In this document: in pieces, positions 1 to 10,770 of the stretch
Position numbering within the stretch: the first letter of the stretch is position 1
Layout of the letters: every line of letters starts with the position of its first letter
Origin: Dioscorea cayenensis subsp. rotundata
Lineage: Eukaryota > Streptophyta > Magnoliopsida > Dioscoreales > Dioscoreaceae
Direction: 5' to 3'
NCBI RefSeq assembly: GCF_009730915.1
Contig: NC_052488.1
Coordinates: forward strand, 22,915,868-22,979,867
Length of the DNA: 64,000 nucleotides
Translations under genes and position numbers: made by a program
Notes under the pieces: generated by a model
Told to the model about the DNA's origin: nothing
The model's input: the letters and a program-made list of their open reading frames with translations, nothing else
The model's database searches: none

Positions 1-879
1 GGCTACTACTTTATCGATGTGAATCGACTGGACATGGTCAACCATCTACTCCGGGATGGCCCATCGATGGTGGCGGGTCGCATTCTTCAACCGGCTCCTT
101 GAAAAGAGTCCTTCCACCGCCTTTGAGAAGCTCCTCAACGGTCACTGCTTGATTCGATTTTTCCATCTCCCTATGGAACTCCTGACCTGGTGATATCTTA
201 GAAATGGTGGCCTCCCGCCTTTGGTAGGGGTTCTCAAAGTTGACGACCATTCTTCTGATCGCTCCAGGCAAAGTTTGCTCGTGTTTGTGTGGAGGTGGAC
301 CTCTCCCAGCCTCCCGCAACTTGGCACCGGGTTAATTATGGGGATCATCTCGGCTTCGGGCTTATTCTCTATGAAAAACCCGCCCCGTGTTTTGCTATAG
401 GTGTGGTAGAATCGGTCATGGTGAGGCCCATTGTTCTTTTCTCCAATACCCCTCCTGCCCGGGTCGGAAGATCGCCTCGCCACCGAACCATCGGGTTCAA
501 GGGGCCGTGAGCACCTCCCACATGCGATTGATGGGGTTGGCAAGGAGCCAGTGGTAAACCATGCCGACCGGTTCTCGCCTTCGCCGATTATCGAGGTTCC
601 TGACCGAGACTTTGGTCCCTGGTTGATTCCACGTAACAAAAGCTCCCGAGCTCGGGGTCGTGGGCCGGGAGGCGCTATTTCCGGGCGTCCGCCTCCGACG
701 TAAGACGGCTTACGGCTTTGCTGGCGATGCTCCAAACCCTAAGACCCGCCACGTGTCCCTTGCATGCCACCTTCGCCTCGCATGGAGGGTTGTCTCACAT
801 GCATACGACACGTGGCGCGCTCTCTTCGGGTGGACGCCAATCTTTTTCAAAACTCTTTTGATTTGGCGGTCGGTTCCTA
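1..879. repeat. GC-rich repeat-like block, possible transposable-element fragment
   Basis: This stretch is much richer in G and C than the rest of the window. It has several overlapping short open frames on both strands, none of which I recognise as a host protein. The minus-strand frame over 319-38 reads like a polar, charged element-encoded segment, but no diagnostic motif (zinc knuckle, integrase or reverse transcriptase signature) is visible. It contains CCACGTGTC and CGACACGTGG motifs around 750-812. It runs into an assembly gap, so its right end is unknown. The likeliest reading is a piece of an LTR element or another repeat; a host gene fragment is not excluded. Confidence 0.3.
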
Positions 880-1879
880 NNNNNNNNNNNNNNNNNNNNN
901 NNNNNNNNNNNNNNNNNNNNNNNNNNNNNNNNNNNNNNNNNNNNNNNNNNNNNNNNNNNNNNNNNNNNNNNNNNNNNNNNNNNNNNNNNNNNNNNNNNNN
1001 NNNNNNNNNNNNNNNNNNNNNNNNNNNNNNNNNNNNNNNNNNNNNNNNNNNNNNNNNNNNNNNNNNNNNNNNNNNNNNNNNNNNNNNNNNNNNNNNNNNN
1101 NNNNNNNNNNNNNNNNNNNNNNNNNNNNNNNNNNNNNNNNNNNNNNNNNNNNNNNNNNNNNNNNNNNNNNNNNNNNNNNNNNNNNNNNNNNNNNNNNNNN
1201 NNNNNNNNNNNNNNNNNNNNNNNNNNNNNNNNNNNNNNNNNNNNNNNNNNNNNNNNNNNNNNNNNNNNNNNNNNNNNNNNNNNNNNNNNNNNNNNNNNNN
1301 NNNNNNNNNNNNNNNNNNNNNNNNNNNNNNNNNNNNNNNNNNNNNNNNNNNNNNNNNNNNNNNNNNNNNNNNNNNNNNNNNNNNNNNNNNNNNNNNNNNN
1401 NNNNNNNNNNNNNNNNNNNNNNNNNNNNNNNNNNNNNNNNNNNNNNNNNNNNNNNNNNNNNNNNNNNNNNNNNNNNNNNNNNNNNNNNNNNNNNNNNNNN
1501 NNNNNNNNNNNNNNNNNNNNNNNNNNNNNNNNNNNNNNNNNNNNNNNNNNNNNNNNNNNNNNNNNNNNNNNNNNNNNNNNNNNNNNNNNNNNNNNNNNNN
1601 NNNNNNNNNNNNNNNNNNNNNNNNNNNNNNNNNNNNNNNNNNNNNNNNNNNNNNNNNNNNNNNNNNNNNNNNNNNNNNNNNNNNNNNNNNNNNNNNNNNN
1701 NNNNNNNNNNNNNNNNNNNNNNNNNNNNNNNNNNNNNNNNNNNNNNNNNNNNNNNNNNNNNNNNNNNNNNNNNNNNNNNNNNNNNNNNNNNNNNNNNNNN
1801 NNNNNNNNNNNNNNNNNNNNNNNNNNNNNNNNNNNNNNNNNNNNNNNNNNNNNNNNNNNNNNNNNNNNNNNNNNNNNNN
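880..1879. other. Assembly gap (1000 Ns)
   Basis: Exactly 1000 N characters, a conventional placeholder length. The minus-strand LisH gene enters this gap, so its 3' part is missing from the window. Confidence 0.99.
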
Positions 1880-4800
1880 GTTTTAGGAGAAGCTGAGGCT
1901 CTTCCGCATTCAGATGGATGCTTCACTGAACTCTGTGCTGCAGATGTATCCTGGATTGGCGATACAGTTTTTGGATCAATCATTGATGCTGAGTGAACAT
2001 CAACAAGTTTCCCCATGTTTTCGTTGTTTTCAGTGTGTGGTACATCTGAAGATAATGCATTTCCTGAATAATAACATCCAAATTTTTAAATGAAAATTGC
2101 AACAAATATATTTACTATTTTAGACCAAGTTCAAATTACCTTCCCCACCAGAAGGTGATTGAACACGGGACTTCTTTTGAACGGGAGGGAGTTTTCGATC
2201 AAGTTTTCTCTTGTTGACAGATGAAATCTTATGTTCAGAAGTTTTATGTTGAAGCATTGGCTGTACTGTGTTATTCACTACCAGGGGCCCTTGCATCATA
2301 TGGCCTGCAAGTAACATTAGGAAACATTCTCATTCATCTTCTCAAAACAGGTAACTACCTGTATGAACATATTACACCCTTGTGGTTAATGGTTAATGCT
2401 TGTGTTGGGATGACTTGAATCAAGTCTTCAATCTGTGTCTGTCTTTGTTCCATTATGGGCTTTCTGTTTCTGGGCCTTGTTGTTTTCTCTGGGTCCAGTA
2501 AAACTGTTTTGGTAGTGTATATATATACACCCCTATACATGTAAAGAAAGTAGTGATAACTTTCTGGTAGCCCTAATAACATTCTGTTTTTCTCCCCAAA
2601 TCGTGTGTGCGTTTTTCTTGTTTTGCGCAGAGGTGTCGTAGATCCAAAGCAGTAAGTAAGCAGATTCATAAAACTGCGGTATCGGAGCTTTTGGATTTCA
2701 GTACTAGAATTTGGATCTCACAACAAGATGTCTGCGCTGAACATCAAGATCGACAAGTTCACCGGTAGAAATAGTTTCAGTCTGTGGCAGATCAAGATGC
2801 GAGCTTTGCTGAAACAACAAGGCACTCGTGGAGTCCGTTGATGAAGGCGAAATCAGGACTACTGTTGATCGCAGTCTATGTGTATGGAGGAAAAGGCTCA
2901 CTCGACAATCATCGTCGTGCCTAGCGAGATGATGTCATCACGAGGATCGCCGATGAAGAGCTGCCGCAGGGTTGTGGGTTAAACTTGAAAGTCTCTATGT
3001 GACGAAGTCTTTAACCAACAAGTTGCTCTTGAAGCAACATCTCGTTCGATCTGCGTGTCATGCGGAAGGTACTCTCTCCGAGAACATTTTAGATCAATTA
3101 AATCGATTCTTCTTGACTTCAGTAATATTGATGTTAAAATTGAGGATGAGGATCTTTGCGTTGATTTTGTTAGTGTCTCTACCTTTGTCGTATGAGAATT
3201 TTTGTTCAGTCTTTTTTATTGCCTGAAAAGATCTCGTGACTCTAGAAGAGTAAGATCGACGCTCTGCATACTAGAGAGCTGCGCCATAAAGGCGGTGGAA
3301 ATATTCTGGATAGTCGATGTCTCTGGACTAGTTGTCAGTAGTAGTAAAGGAAAGTTTGGGAAAAAGAAGTCTGAAAGCAAGAAGCAGTTCCCTAAAGGTC
3401 CCAAGTCAGATGATGTCTGTAACTACTGCAAGGAAAAGGGTCACTGGAAATCTGATTGTCCCAAGAAGAAGAAGCAGCAAGAAAAACAGCGAGAGCTTGA
3501 CCTCGATTCGTGAGAAGAGGAAGCAATACAACTCGAGGGAAGATCTGCTCGATTGCAAATGAATCAACACATCACTCGATGTGTGGGTTCTGACTTTCTG
3601 GGGCATCCTATCACATATGTCCAAAGCAGGGAATGGTTTTACAACATATGAGCGTATAGATGGTGGAAATGTCTTGATGGCTAATAGTTCTGTTTGCAAG
3701 GCTGTTGGGATTGGTTCTATTAAGATCGGGCGCATCTTTCGGGAAAAAAATTGCTACCTCGAACCAAGTCGGGGCACGTTCCACACATGACGAAGAATCT
3801 GATATCACTTAGTGTACTAGACAGTAAGGGTTTCAGTTTCAGAGGAGAAGGTGGAGAAATTGTGCATCGAGTAAGGTTCATCGAGTAGTTCTCAAAGGAG
3901 CTAAGCATGGTACCCTGTATATTTTACAAGGTTCTACGCTAACTGAGTTACTGCTAGCCGCTAATGTTGCATCCTCACGAAGATCGCGAGTCCGATGTGA
4001 CCAAGCTATGGCATTTTAGGCTTGGTCATATGAGTGAAAAGGGAATGCAGATTCTGTCAAAACGTAATCTTCTTGAAGGCCACAAGGTCACAAGTCTTGG
4101 ACTTTGTGAACATTGTGTTTTCGGTAAGTGCATCGCAAGAAGTTTGGGGAAAGCAATTCATGGGACAAAGGGAACACTTGATTATATTCACTCGATCGCT
4201 GGGGTCCTTCACGAGTTGAATCTTTGGGAGGTCAGTCGGTTCTTCTTATCCATGATTGATGATTATTCAAGGATGACTTGGGTAATCGTTATGAAGGAAA
4301 AGGGTGAAGTTTTCAAGAATTTCAAACAGTGGAAGGCTTTAGTGGAAAATCAAACAGGAAAGAAGATCAAAAGGCTGAGAACTGATAATGGTCTGGAATT
4401 CTGTTCAAAGGAGTTTGATGAGTTCTGCAAAGATGAAGGAATTGCTCGGCATCACACAGTTCGAGATACACCACAACAAAATGGTGTAGCAGAACGTATG
4501 AATAAAACACTTCTGGAAAGAGCACGATGTATGCTTTTCAATGCTGGTTTGCCAAGGAGATTCTGGGCGGAAGCAGTAAGCACAGCTTGTTTCCTAATCA
4601 ATCGCGCACCTCATACAGGTATAGACTGTAAGATACCTTATGAAGTGTGGTCTGGTATGTCTCCTAATTACTCAAGCTTGAAGGCTTTTGGCTGCATTGC
4701 GTACTATCATGTTAGTGAAGGCAAGTTAGAGCCAAGGGCTAAAAAGGGAGTATTTCTGGGATATGGAGTTGGGGTTAAAGGGTATAGAATTTGGTCACCC

Positions 4801-7800
4801 TCAGAAAAAAGAGTTATACTTAGTAGAAGTGTAATTTTTGATGAAAATTCTATACTAAACCCTCTCGTGAAAGACCGTTGTTGAACAAGATATAAGTATT
4901 GATAAACAGGTGGAGTTACAAGTCACTCAAAGTGGTTTTGAATCACAGCAGAAATTTGACAATCATCAACAACTATCTTTTGAAGCTGAACCTGCTGCAG
5001 AAATAGATGATCCAGAATATACTTCACTTGAAAGTCTTGCACCTATCTCTCATACTCGCGAGAGAAACTCAACAACATGGTATTGCTTATGATCGTACAA
5101 GGAGGTGGGGGAGTTCAACCTCCCGAGTGGGTATCGAGATTGTGTAAGCTATGCTTTTCAAGTTCTTTCGAGGAGGTGGTCTGTTCTGAGCCCTCCACCT
5201 ACAAAGAAGCTGTTTCAGGTAGTGAGTCAGCTCATTGGCTTGCTGCAATGAGTGAAGAAATAGAATCATTACACAAGAACTCGCACTTGGGGAATTGGTC
5301 AAACAACCACCGAGAGAAAGATTGTGACTTGCAAATGGGTTTTTAAAAAGGAAGGAAGGAACTCTTCCATCCGAGGGCATCAAGTATAAAAGCACGTGTT
5401 GTTGCTAGAGGGTTCACTCAAAGAGAAGGAGTAGACTACACTGAGATTTTCTCACCAGTGGTTAGACACACCTCTATTAGGGTGCTACTAGCAATGGTTG
5501 CACATCAGGACTTAGAACTTGAGCAACTAGACGTGAAGACAGCCTTTTCTACATGGAGAGTTAGAAGAAGAGATTTATATGACTCAGCCAGAAGGATTCT
5601 ATACTCTGGGAAAAGAAGATCATGTATGCAAGTTGAAGAAGTCCTTGTATGGATTAAAAGCAATCTCCAAGGCAATGGTATAAAAAGGTTTGATGAGTTA
5701 CATGATTGAGCATGGTTACAAAGCGAAGTCAATATGATTGTTGTGTATATCATAAGAAGCTTGAAGGTGGTTCAATGATTTACTTGATTCTGTATGTAGA
5801 TGATATGCTCATAGCTGCGAGGAACAAGGCTGATATACAGAAGTTGAAAAGTCTTCTTAGTGCAGAGTTTGAGATGAAAGACTTGGGTGTAGCACACAAA
5901 AATTCGGGAATGGAGATTTTTCGGGGATAGAGATCGGGAAGAAGCTTTTCTTATCACGGAAGAGATATATTGAGAAGATATTATCCGATTTGGCATGTCT
6001 ACAGCAAAGCCTTTGAATACTCCAAGTGCAGTAAATGCCCAACTATCTGTTACGTTAGCACCTCAGTCAAAAGCAGAAATAGAATATATGGCTAAAGTTC
6101 CATATTCTAGTGCAGTGGGCAGTCTGATGTATGCCATGGTCTGCACTAGACCTGATCTGGCACAAGCAGTCAGTGTTGTTAGCAGATTTATGGCTAATCC
6201 TGGGAAGGAACACTGGTTGGCAGTAAAGCGAATTTTTCGTTATCTAAGAGGTACATCTGATGTTGGTCTCATATATGGAGGTGACAAAAGTATGCGGTTG
6301 CGGGGGTATTCGATTCCCGATTATCTTTGGAGATGTTGATAGTAGGAGATCAATGATCGGTTATGTTTTCACTCTTGGGCAATCGGTGAGTCGGGTTGGA
6401 AAGCAACTCTACAACCTACAGTGACTCTGTCTACCACCGAAGCAGAGTATATGGCACTAACAGAGGCTGCTAAAGAGGGAATTTGGCTAAAGGGATTAGT
6501 TGGAGATCTTGGTCTACATCAGGAGCATGCTAATATATATTGTGACAGTCTCAGTGCAATATGTTTAGCCAAGGATCAAGTCCACCATGACAAAACAAAA
6601 CACATTGATGTCCGATATCACTTCTTGAGATCTGAAACAAGGATTAAAGTGAAGAAGATTGGCACGGCTGACAACCCTGCTGATATGTTTACTAAGGCAG
6701 TTCCTCATAGTAAATTCAAGCATTGTTTGGATTTACTAAATGTTCTGAGTTTCTGATAGACCTTTTGGGCATTCTGTTGGTACTTAGGGATAATTCTGAT
6801 GGTGAAAGAAGACTCTGAGTACATCTGGCACTTCATTAGTGCGTCTGTTACATCTGTTCTTGGAGAAGATTCAAGTCAAGGGGGAGATTGTTGGGATGAC
6901 TTGAATCAAGTCTTCAATCTGTGTCTGTCTTTGTTCCATTATGGGCTTTCTGTTTCTGGGCCTTGTTGTTTTCTCTGGGTCCAGTAAAACTGTTTTGGTA
7001 GTGTATATATATACACCCCTATACATGTAAAGAAAGTAGTGATAACTTTCTGGTAGCCCTAATAACATTCTGTTTTTCTCCCCAAATCTGTGTGTGCGTT
7101 TTTCTTGTTTGCAGGCGAGGCTGTTGTAGATCCAGCAGAAGTAGAAGTAGCAGATTCATAGCTTGCCATTCCATTATGTTCTCTATGGTATGAACCTTTT
7201 AAACACTGACTTCTCATTCTAAGATAAGCCATAACTGGTGTAGCAATCATTGTCATTTATTGAAGATAGAGGATCCAACTATTAACTAGTGGAATGTCTT
7301 ATATATGTTCCAGATTTGTGCAATTTAAGGAAGTAATTAAAGGTATGACTATGACCAAGATCAAGAATGAAGGTAAGCAGACAATCAACTTAAGCATCAA
7401 CAACGAAGATGGCACTTCCTTGGAAACTAAAAACCTATTTCAACTAACCAATATCAATTAGAGAAGAATCTATAGGATCTGGGACGAATGCAATCATCAG
7501 AACTCTTCACTCCATCACTATTTGAAGAACTAGAACTTGGTAAAAGTGCCCTGAATGCTAGATTATACATGAAAAGAAAAATGTTCGCACTAATAATTTG
7601 ACTGGAAAACATGATGGAGACGTCCTTGCATTGAAAATGAAATTTCAAACCATTGAAAAGACAACACTTGAGTTGCAGGCAATGAAGCAATCATATGAGG
7701 AAAGGCCAAAGTTTGAAAATTAGCCTTTCCCCCCCTGTCAAAACAACCCTTTCAGAACATCAATGCCCCAGATCATAGGCAGAAATTCATGTTTTCACAA

Positions 7801-8435
7801 TATCTCATGGAGGCAAATCAGCAAACAATTCAATTACACCAAAAGAGAAGTGAAAACAGAACACTTTGTAAACTGTGGCTTGAGAAATTAAGCATATAAA
7901 TTCAAGCATACAAGTACCTGAAGGAGATCCAGCACTGTAGTTTGGCGCAGGAAAGAACGGGCCCGTCGATATGGCCATGACATTAGGAAGAAGAGGCGGC
8001 GATGATGGAAGAGACGTACTCACCGCCCCGGCCGAATAGTAAACTCTCATCACATCTTGTATACCTCGCAGTGCCATCTCCAACCTCCGTTTCTCCTGAT
8101 CTACCATTAACCTCTGCTCCTTCAAACTTATATACTCATCCAATATATCACCCAATCCCATCAAACCCTTGGGCGCCTGCGCCAATTCCATCAATCGAAT
8201 CAAACCCAATAGTAAGAAAAAAAGACTAAAAATTCAAGGAAAAACCGGTGCAATAAGATACCTCTTTTCCTAGGGTTTTGGAGAAGAGATCGGCAGCTTC
8301 GGATTTAAAAGCGGAGAGGGTGTTGGTGTAGTTATTGTCCGTGAGGTAGCGGCCGACGATGAAGGCGATCTGCACTGGAGTCACCTTCCCCTTCCCCAAA
8401 TTGCCTCTTTTCTCGGCCTGGTTCCTCTTCCCCAT
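1880..8435 (-). CDS. LisH-domain nuclear-looking protein, 3'-truncated by gap
   Basis: Minus-strand gene of four visible exons: 8435-8262, 8176-7918, 2304-2140 and 2063-1880 (continuing into the gap). All junctions are GT-AG and phases agree, so exon 2 joins exon 3 directly across a 5.6 kb intron. Residues about 17-50 form a LisH-like dimerisation helix pair ([18 protein letters not shown] and following). Next is a Lys/Arg/Glu-rich helix (residues about 75-95) that could be a short coiled coil, then a Ser/Pro-rich linker and a basic stretch with [10 protein letters not shown] and QKKSR, which resembles a nuclear localisation signal. It resembles a plant-specific family of LisH proteins of unknown function; I cannot name a role. 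The large intron carries a copia element and another relic. It shares a 325-bp divergent promoter with pTAC13. Confidence 0.8.
2403..2670 (+). repeat. 5' LTR of copia element
   Basis: Starts TGTTGGGA and ends TTCATA; it matches the repeat at 6889-7160. The ends were fixed by the flanking GCTTG duplication. About the first 200 bp are identical between the two LTRs, and the differences cluster in the last 60 or so bases. A TATATATATACACC stretch near 2518 is a candidate TATA region. Confidence 0.95.
3202..3513 (+). mobile_element. Copia gag remnant with CCHC zinc knuckle
   Basis: Within the copia element. It contains a retroviral-type zinc knuckle, [15 protein letters not shown], preceded by a Lys/Ser-rich basic stretch, as expected at the C-terminal end of copia Gag. 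The gag region as a whole is broken. Confidence 0.9.
3964..4884 (+). mobile_element. Copia integrase region
   Basis: Begins with the GAG-pre-integrase type motif [19 protein letters not shown] and continues into an integrase core with TDNGLEF and [18 protein letters not shown]. The C-terminal part ([18 protein letters not shown]) matches the region following the core in copia elements. This is the best preserved part of the element. Confidence 0.93.
5395..5930 (+). mobile_element. Copia reverse-transcriptase remnant
   Basis: Shows copia-type RT blocks: [10 protein letters not shown] upstream and the polymerase signature YVDDMLIAA. The region is broken; the order relative to integrase and RNase H is that of Ty1/copia rather than Ty3. 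Confidence 0.9.
6421..6756 (+). mobile_element. Copia RNase H region
   Basis: Carries the typical copia RNase H segment [20 protein letters not shown], followed by [14 protein letters not shown] and the C-terminal [11 protein letters not shown]. It lies directly before the purine tract and 3' LTR. Confidence 0.92.
6889..7160 (+). repeat. 3' LTR of copia element
   Basis: Direct repeat of 2403-2670, starting TGTTGGGA and ending TTCATA, preceded by a polypurine tract and followed by the GCTTG target duplication. Confidence 0.95.
7300..7840 (+). pseudogene. Coding-like relic in the LisH intron, unidentified
   Basis: Between the copia element and LisH exon 2, the plus strand gives stretches of protein-like sequence in shifting frames. 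Examples are [17 protein letters not shown] around 7635 and a Gln/Asn-rich run around 7740-7830. No intact frame exceeds about 40 residues. I do not recognise the parent protein. It could be an old gene fragment or the tail of another transposable element. Confidence 0.3.
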
Positions 8436-8760
8436 GATCTCCTTCCCAGAAGCACGAGATCGAAGCCAATGAAGGATATGATCTCATCTGAGAACCATAA
8501 AAGAAGAGGGGAGGGAAAAAGAAAGCGAGATCGAGAACGAGGGGGGGAAAAAAAGGCGGGAGTTTTCGCTCGAGTTATTTTAGACGAGAAACTATAAAAA
8601 CTAGCGGGAAGCCTTGACCGCCTCTTGAAACGGACGGACAGGATGAGCTAGTACACACATCTCGAGGCATATGTCTCTCATATCAGATTGGACGGTTACG
8701 ATCGGCCCGCGGACGGATAATCTCTGAACGAACTCGAGGATCAGATAGGCAGCAAAGGAG
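8436..8760. promoter_or_regulatory. Divergent promoter between LisH gene and pTAC13
   Basis: Only 325 bp separate the two divergent start codons, so both 5'UTRs and core promoters must fit here. It is moderately GC-rich with purine-rich runs (8505-8560). I see no clear TATA box for either gene, which is common for housekeeping promoters. Confidence 0.6.
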
Positions 8761-10770
8761 ATGCTCCAACTCCAAGTGCTGCAATGGCGGCCTTCTCTAC
8801 TGCCATCTCCCCGCGCATCCATCTCCTTCCGCACAGCGACGCGCTGCATCTCCGTGGCGTCATTACCACTGGAAACCTCGGCGGGCAGCGGTGGCGGTGA
8901 GCTGACGGCGAGGGAGAGGAGAAAACTGAGGAATGAGAGGAGGGATCGGAGTTCTAATTGGAGGGAGGAGGTGGAGGAGCGGCTTATCAAGAAGCCCAAG
9001 AAGGGTAAATCATCGACGTCTGAGGGTCTTAACCTGGATAAACTCGCCCTTTTGGGTCCGCAATGGTGGATTGTTCGGGTTGCTCGTACCAATGCCCACG
9101 AGACCGCGGAGCGAATCTCTCGTGCTCTTGTGAGGAATTTCCCCGGAGTCGCCTTCAAGGTACCCTTTTTCCCATGAAATTTAGCAAATCTCTGAGTGTG
9201 TTGTTGTAAGCTTTTGATTACTTCTTGAGGCTTAATTTGTTTTGATAAGGTTGCATACTGATGAATTACTTCGGTTTGAAAAACAAAACACTCGCATTTC
9301 TCATGCTATTATAGGTTGTGAAGTTCGCTAGTGTAACTTATTGATTAGAGTTGCATCGTTTGACGTCCGAATTGTGGATTTGATATGGTTTATATCTTAA
9401 GTCATTGGTAAATAAATATATTTGATTAGGCTCAGAGAAACTTCTTGTGGTTTTTCACTACTACTGATTCTGTTAGAATTTGTGTTTAATAACCTATTGT
9501 AATCTTCTGGTAAAGGATTATAGATTTACTCATAATGTTATTGTTTTGGCTACCAAAATACATAACAAATCGGAGGAACTTAAATGATTTCTGAACCCAG
9601 TCTTTTGGAATGTCAACAGGTTTATTATCCCACTGTCCGAGAGCAAAGAGTATTAAAGAATGGTTCTTGCACTACAAAATTGAAACCTATCTGTCCAGGT
9701 TGTATCTTCCTACATTGTGTGCTGAATAAGGAGATACATGATTGTATCAGAGAATGCGATGCAGTGGGAGGCTTTCTTGGATTTCAAGTTGGGAACAAGT
9801 ATGTGCTCCACAAATTTTGCCATATTTTCTCCACTTTCAGATTTTCCTATTTGCAGATGGTATAGTTTATGCTGGAATAACTTTTTCACAGTTTGTTTGC
9901 AATTTCATAATCAGGCTCTTTAATATTGCTGTGGAGACCCATATGGTTGATGAATCAAGCAGAAGTGCTGAATCTCCCTTTAGCTGGCATATAACAACTA
10001 ACTCAAAGTTTATAAATATGGATAGTGTTGACATGTATTCCAAAAGATATTCTGAACATTGAAATATTAATCTGGCTTTTTTATCTCCTTGATATTCAAC
10101 CTGTTCTTAAAGTGTTGAAGGCCCTTCTATATCTTACATGCTATCCTGATTCATATATTCATTATTTTCAAGCTACCTACTAGCTTCTTATACCATTGCA
10201 GTAAGCGGAAGATCAACCGACCGAAACCTGTGGGAATCAATGACATGGAAGCGATATTCCAACAAGTAAGAGAAGAACAAGAAAATGCCGACCAGGCATT
10301 TGTAGAATTACAGAAAGCCCATAACAAGGGTCCTGCTATAGATTCTAGGGAGGATTTAAACTCCCCCTCTTCTAAGGTTTCAAGAAATTCCAGAAAAGGT
10401 GTGAAGTCCATTGATCTGTTAGTGGATGATAGCAACAGGCTTCTTACTCCGGGTGCAAGCATTTGTGTCTTGTCTGGGCCTTTTGCGGAGTTCACTGGCT
10501 ATCTTAAGAAGCTAAATCGTAAAAATGGAAAGGTAACCCATGGATATAGTAATTATATCTTGACAAACTAGAACTACCACTTTTTTTATAGTTGAATACT
10601 TGAATAGCTGACCTTTTAGAACTGCTAATGTGGTAAAAGATTATCCACTTTTTTTCCCTGAATAATATGGGAGTGATTCTTTTTGGCAGGCCACTGTAGG
10701 ATTTATGTTGTTTGGCAAAGAGAGCACATTGGAGGTTGAAATTGATCAAATTGTTGTGGAGACGTCATGA
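8761..10770 (+). CDS. PTAC13: Plastid NusG-like transcription factor pTAC13
   Basis: Exons 8761-9159, 9620-9798, 10202-10532 and 10690-10770 join in phase with GT-AG introns and give a protein of 329 residues. The N-terminus is Ser/Arg-rich, as in a chloroplast transit peptide. Residues about 100-190 form a NusG N-terminal domain (WWIVRVARTNAHETAERI in exon 1, VYYPTVREQRVLKNG and PGCIFLHCVLNKEI in exon 2). The C-terminus is a KOW/SH3-like domain (ICVLSGPFAEFTGYLKKLN, then GFMLFGKESTLEVEIDQI). In Arabidopsis, pTAC13 belongs to plastid transcriptionally active chromosome preparations and is thought to act with plastid RNA polymerase. The start is the first ATG of an uninterrupted frame. No defect is seen. 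It is head-to-head with the LisH gene. Confidence 0.9.

Larger units (their letters stand above)
2403..7160 (+). mobile_element. Ty1/copia LTR retrotransposon, broken
   Basis: A complete-length but broken copia element of about 4.76 kb. It has terminal repeats at 2403-2670 and 6889-7160, flanked by a perfect 5-bp target duplication GCTTG at 2398-2402 and 7161-7165. A primer-binding-like site (GGTATCGGAGC, close to the initiator-Met tRNA complement) follows the 5' LTR at about 2678-2688, and a purine-rich tract (CAAGGGGGAGAT) abuts the 3' LTR. Parts lie in the copia order: gag zinc knuckle, integrase, reverse transcriptase, RNase H. The coding region is broken at roughly ten places. It sits in sense-opposite orientation inside intron 2 of the LisH gene. 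Near-identical LTRs suggest a fairly recent insertion. The lineage within copia is uncertain; Tork/TNT1-like is plausible. Confidence 0.95.

Noticed and set aside
5081-5700. Could the copia interior contain a captured host gene
   Set aside because: All recognisable segments between integrase and RNase H match normal copia reverse-transcriptase content; nothing foreign is visible.
8601-9158. Long minus-strand open frame (185 codons)
   Set aside because: It is the antisense shadow of pTAC13 exon 1 and its GC-rich upstream; the plus-strand frame has the NusG domain and proper splicing.
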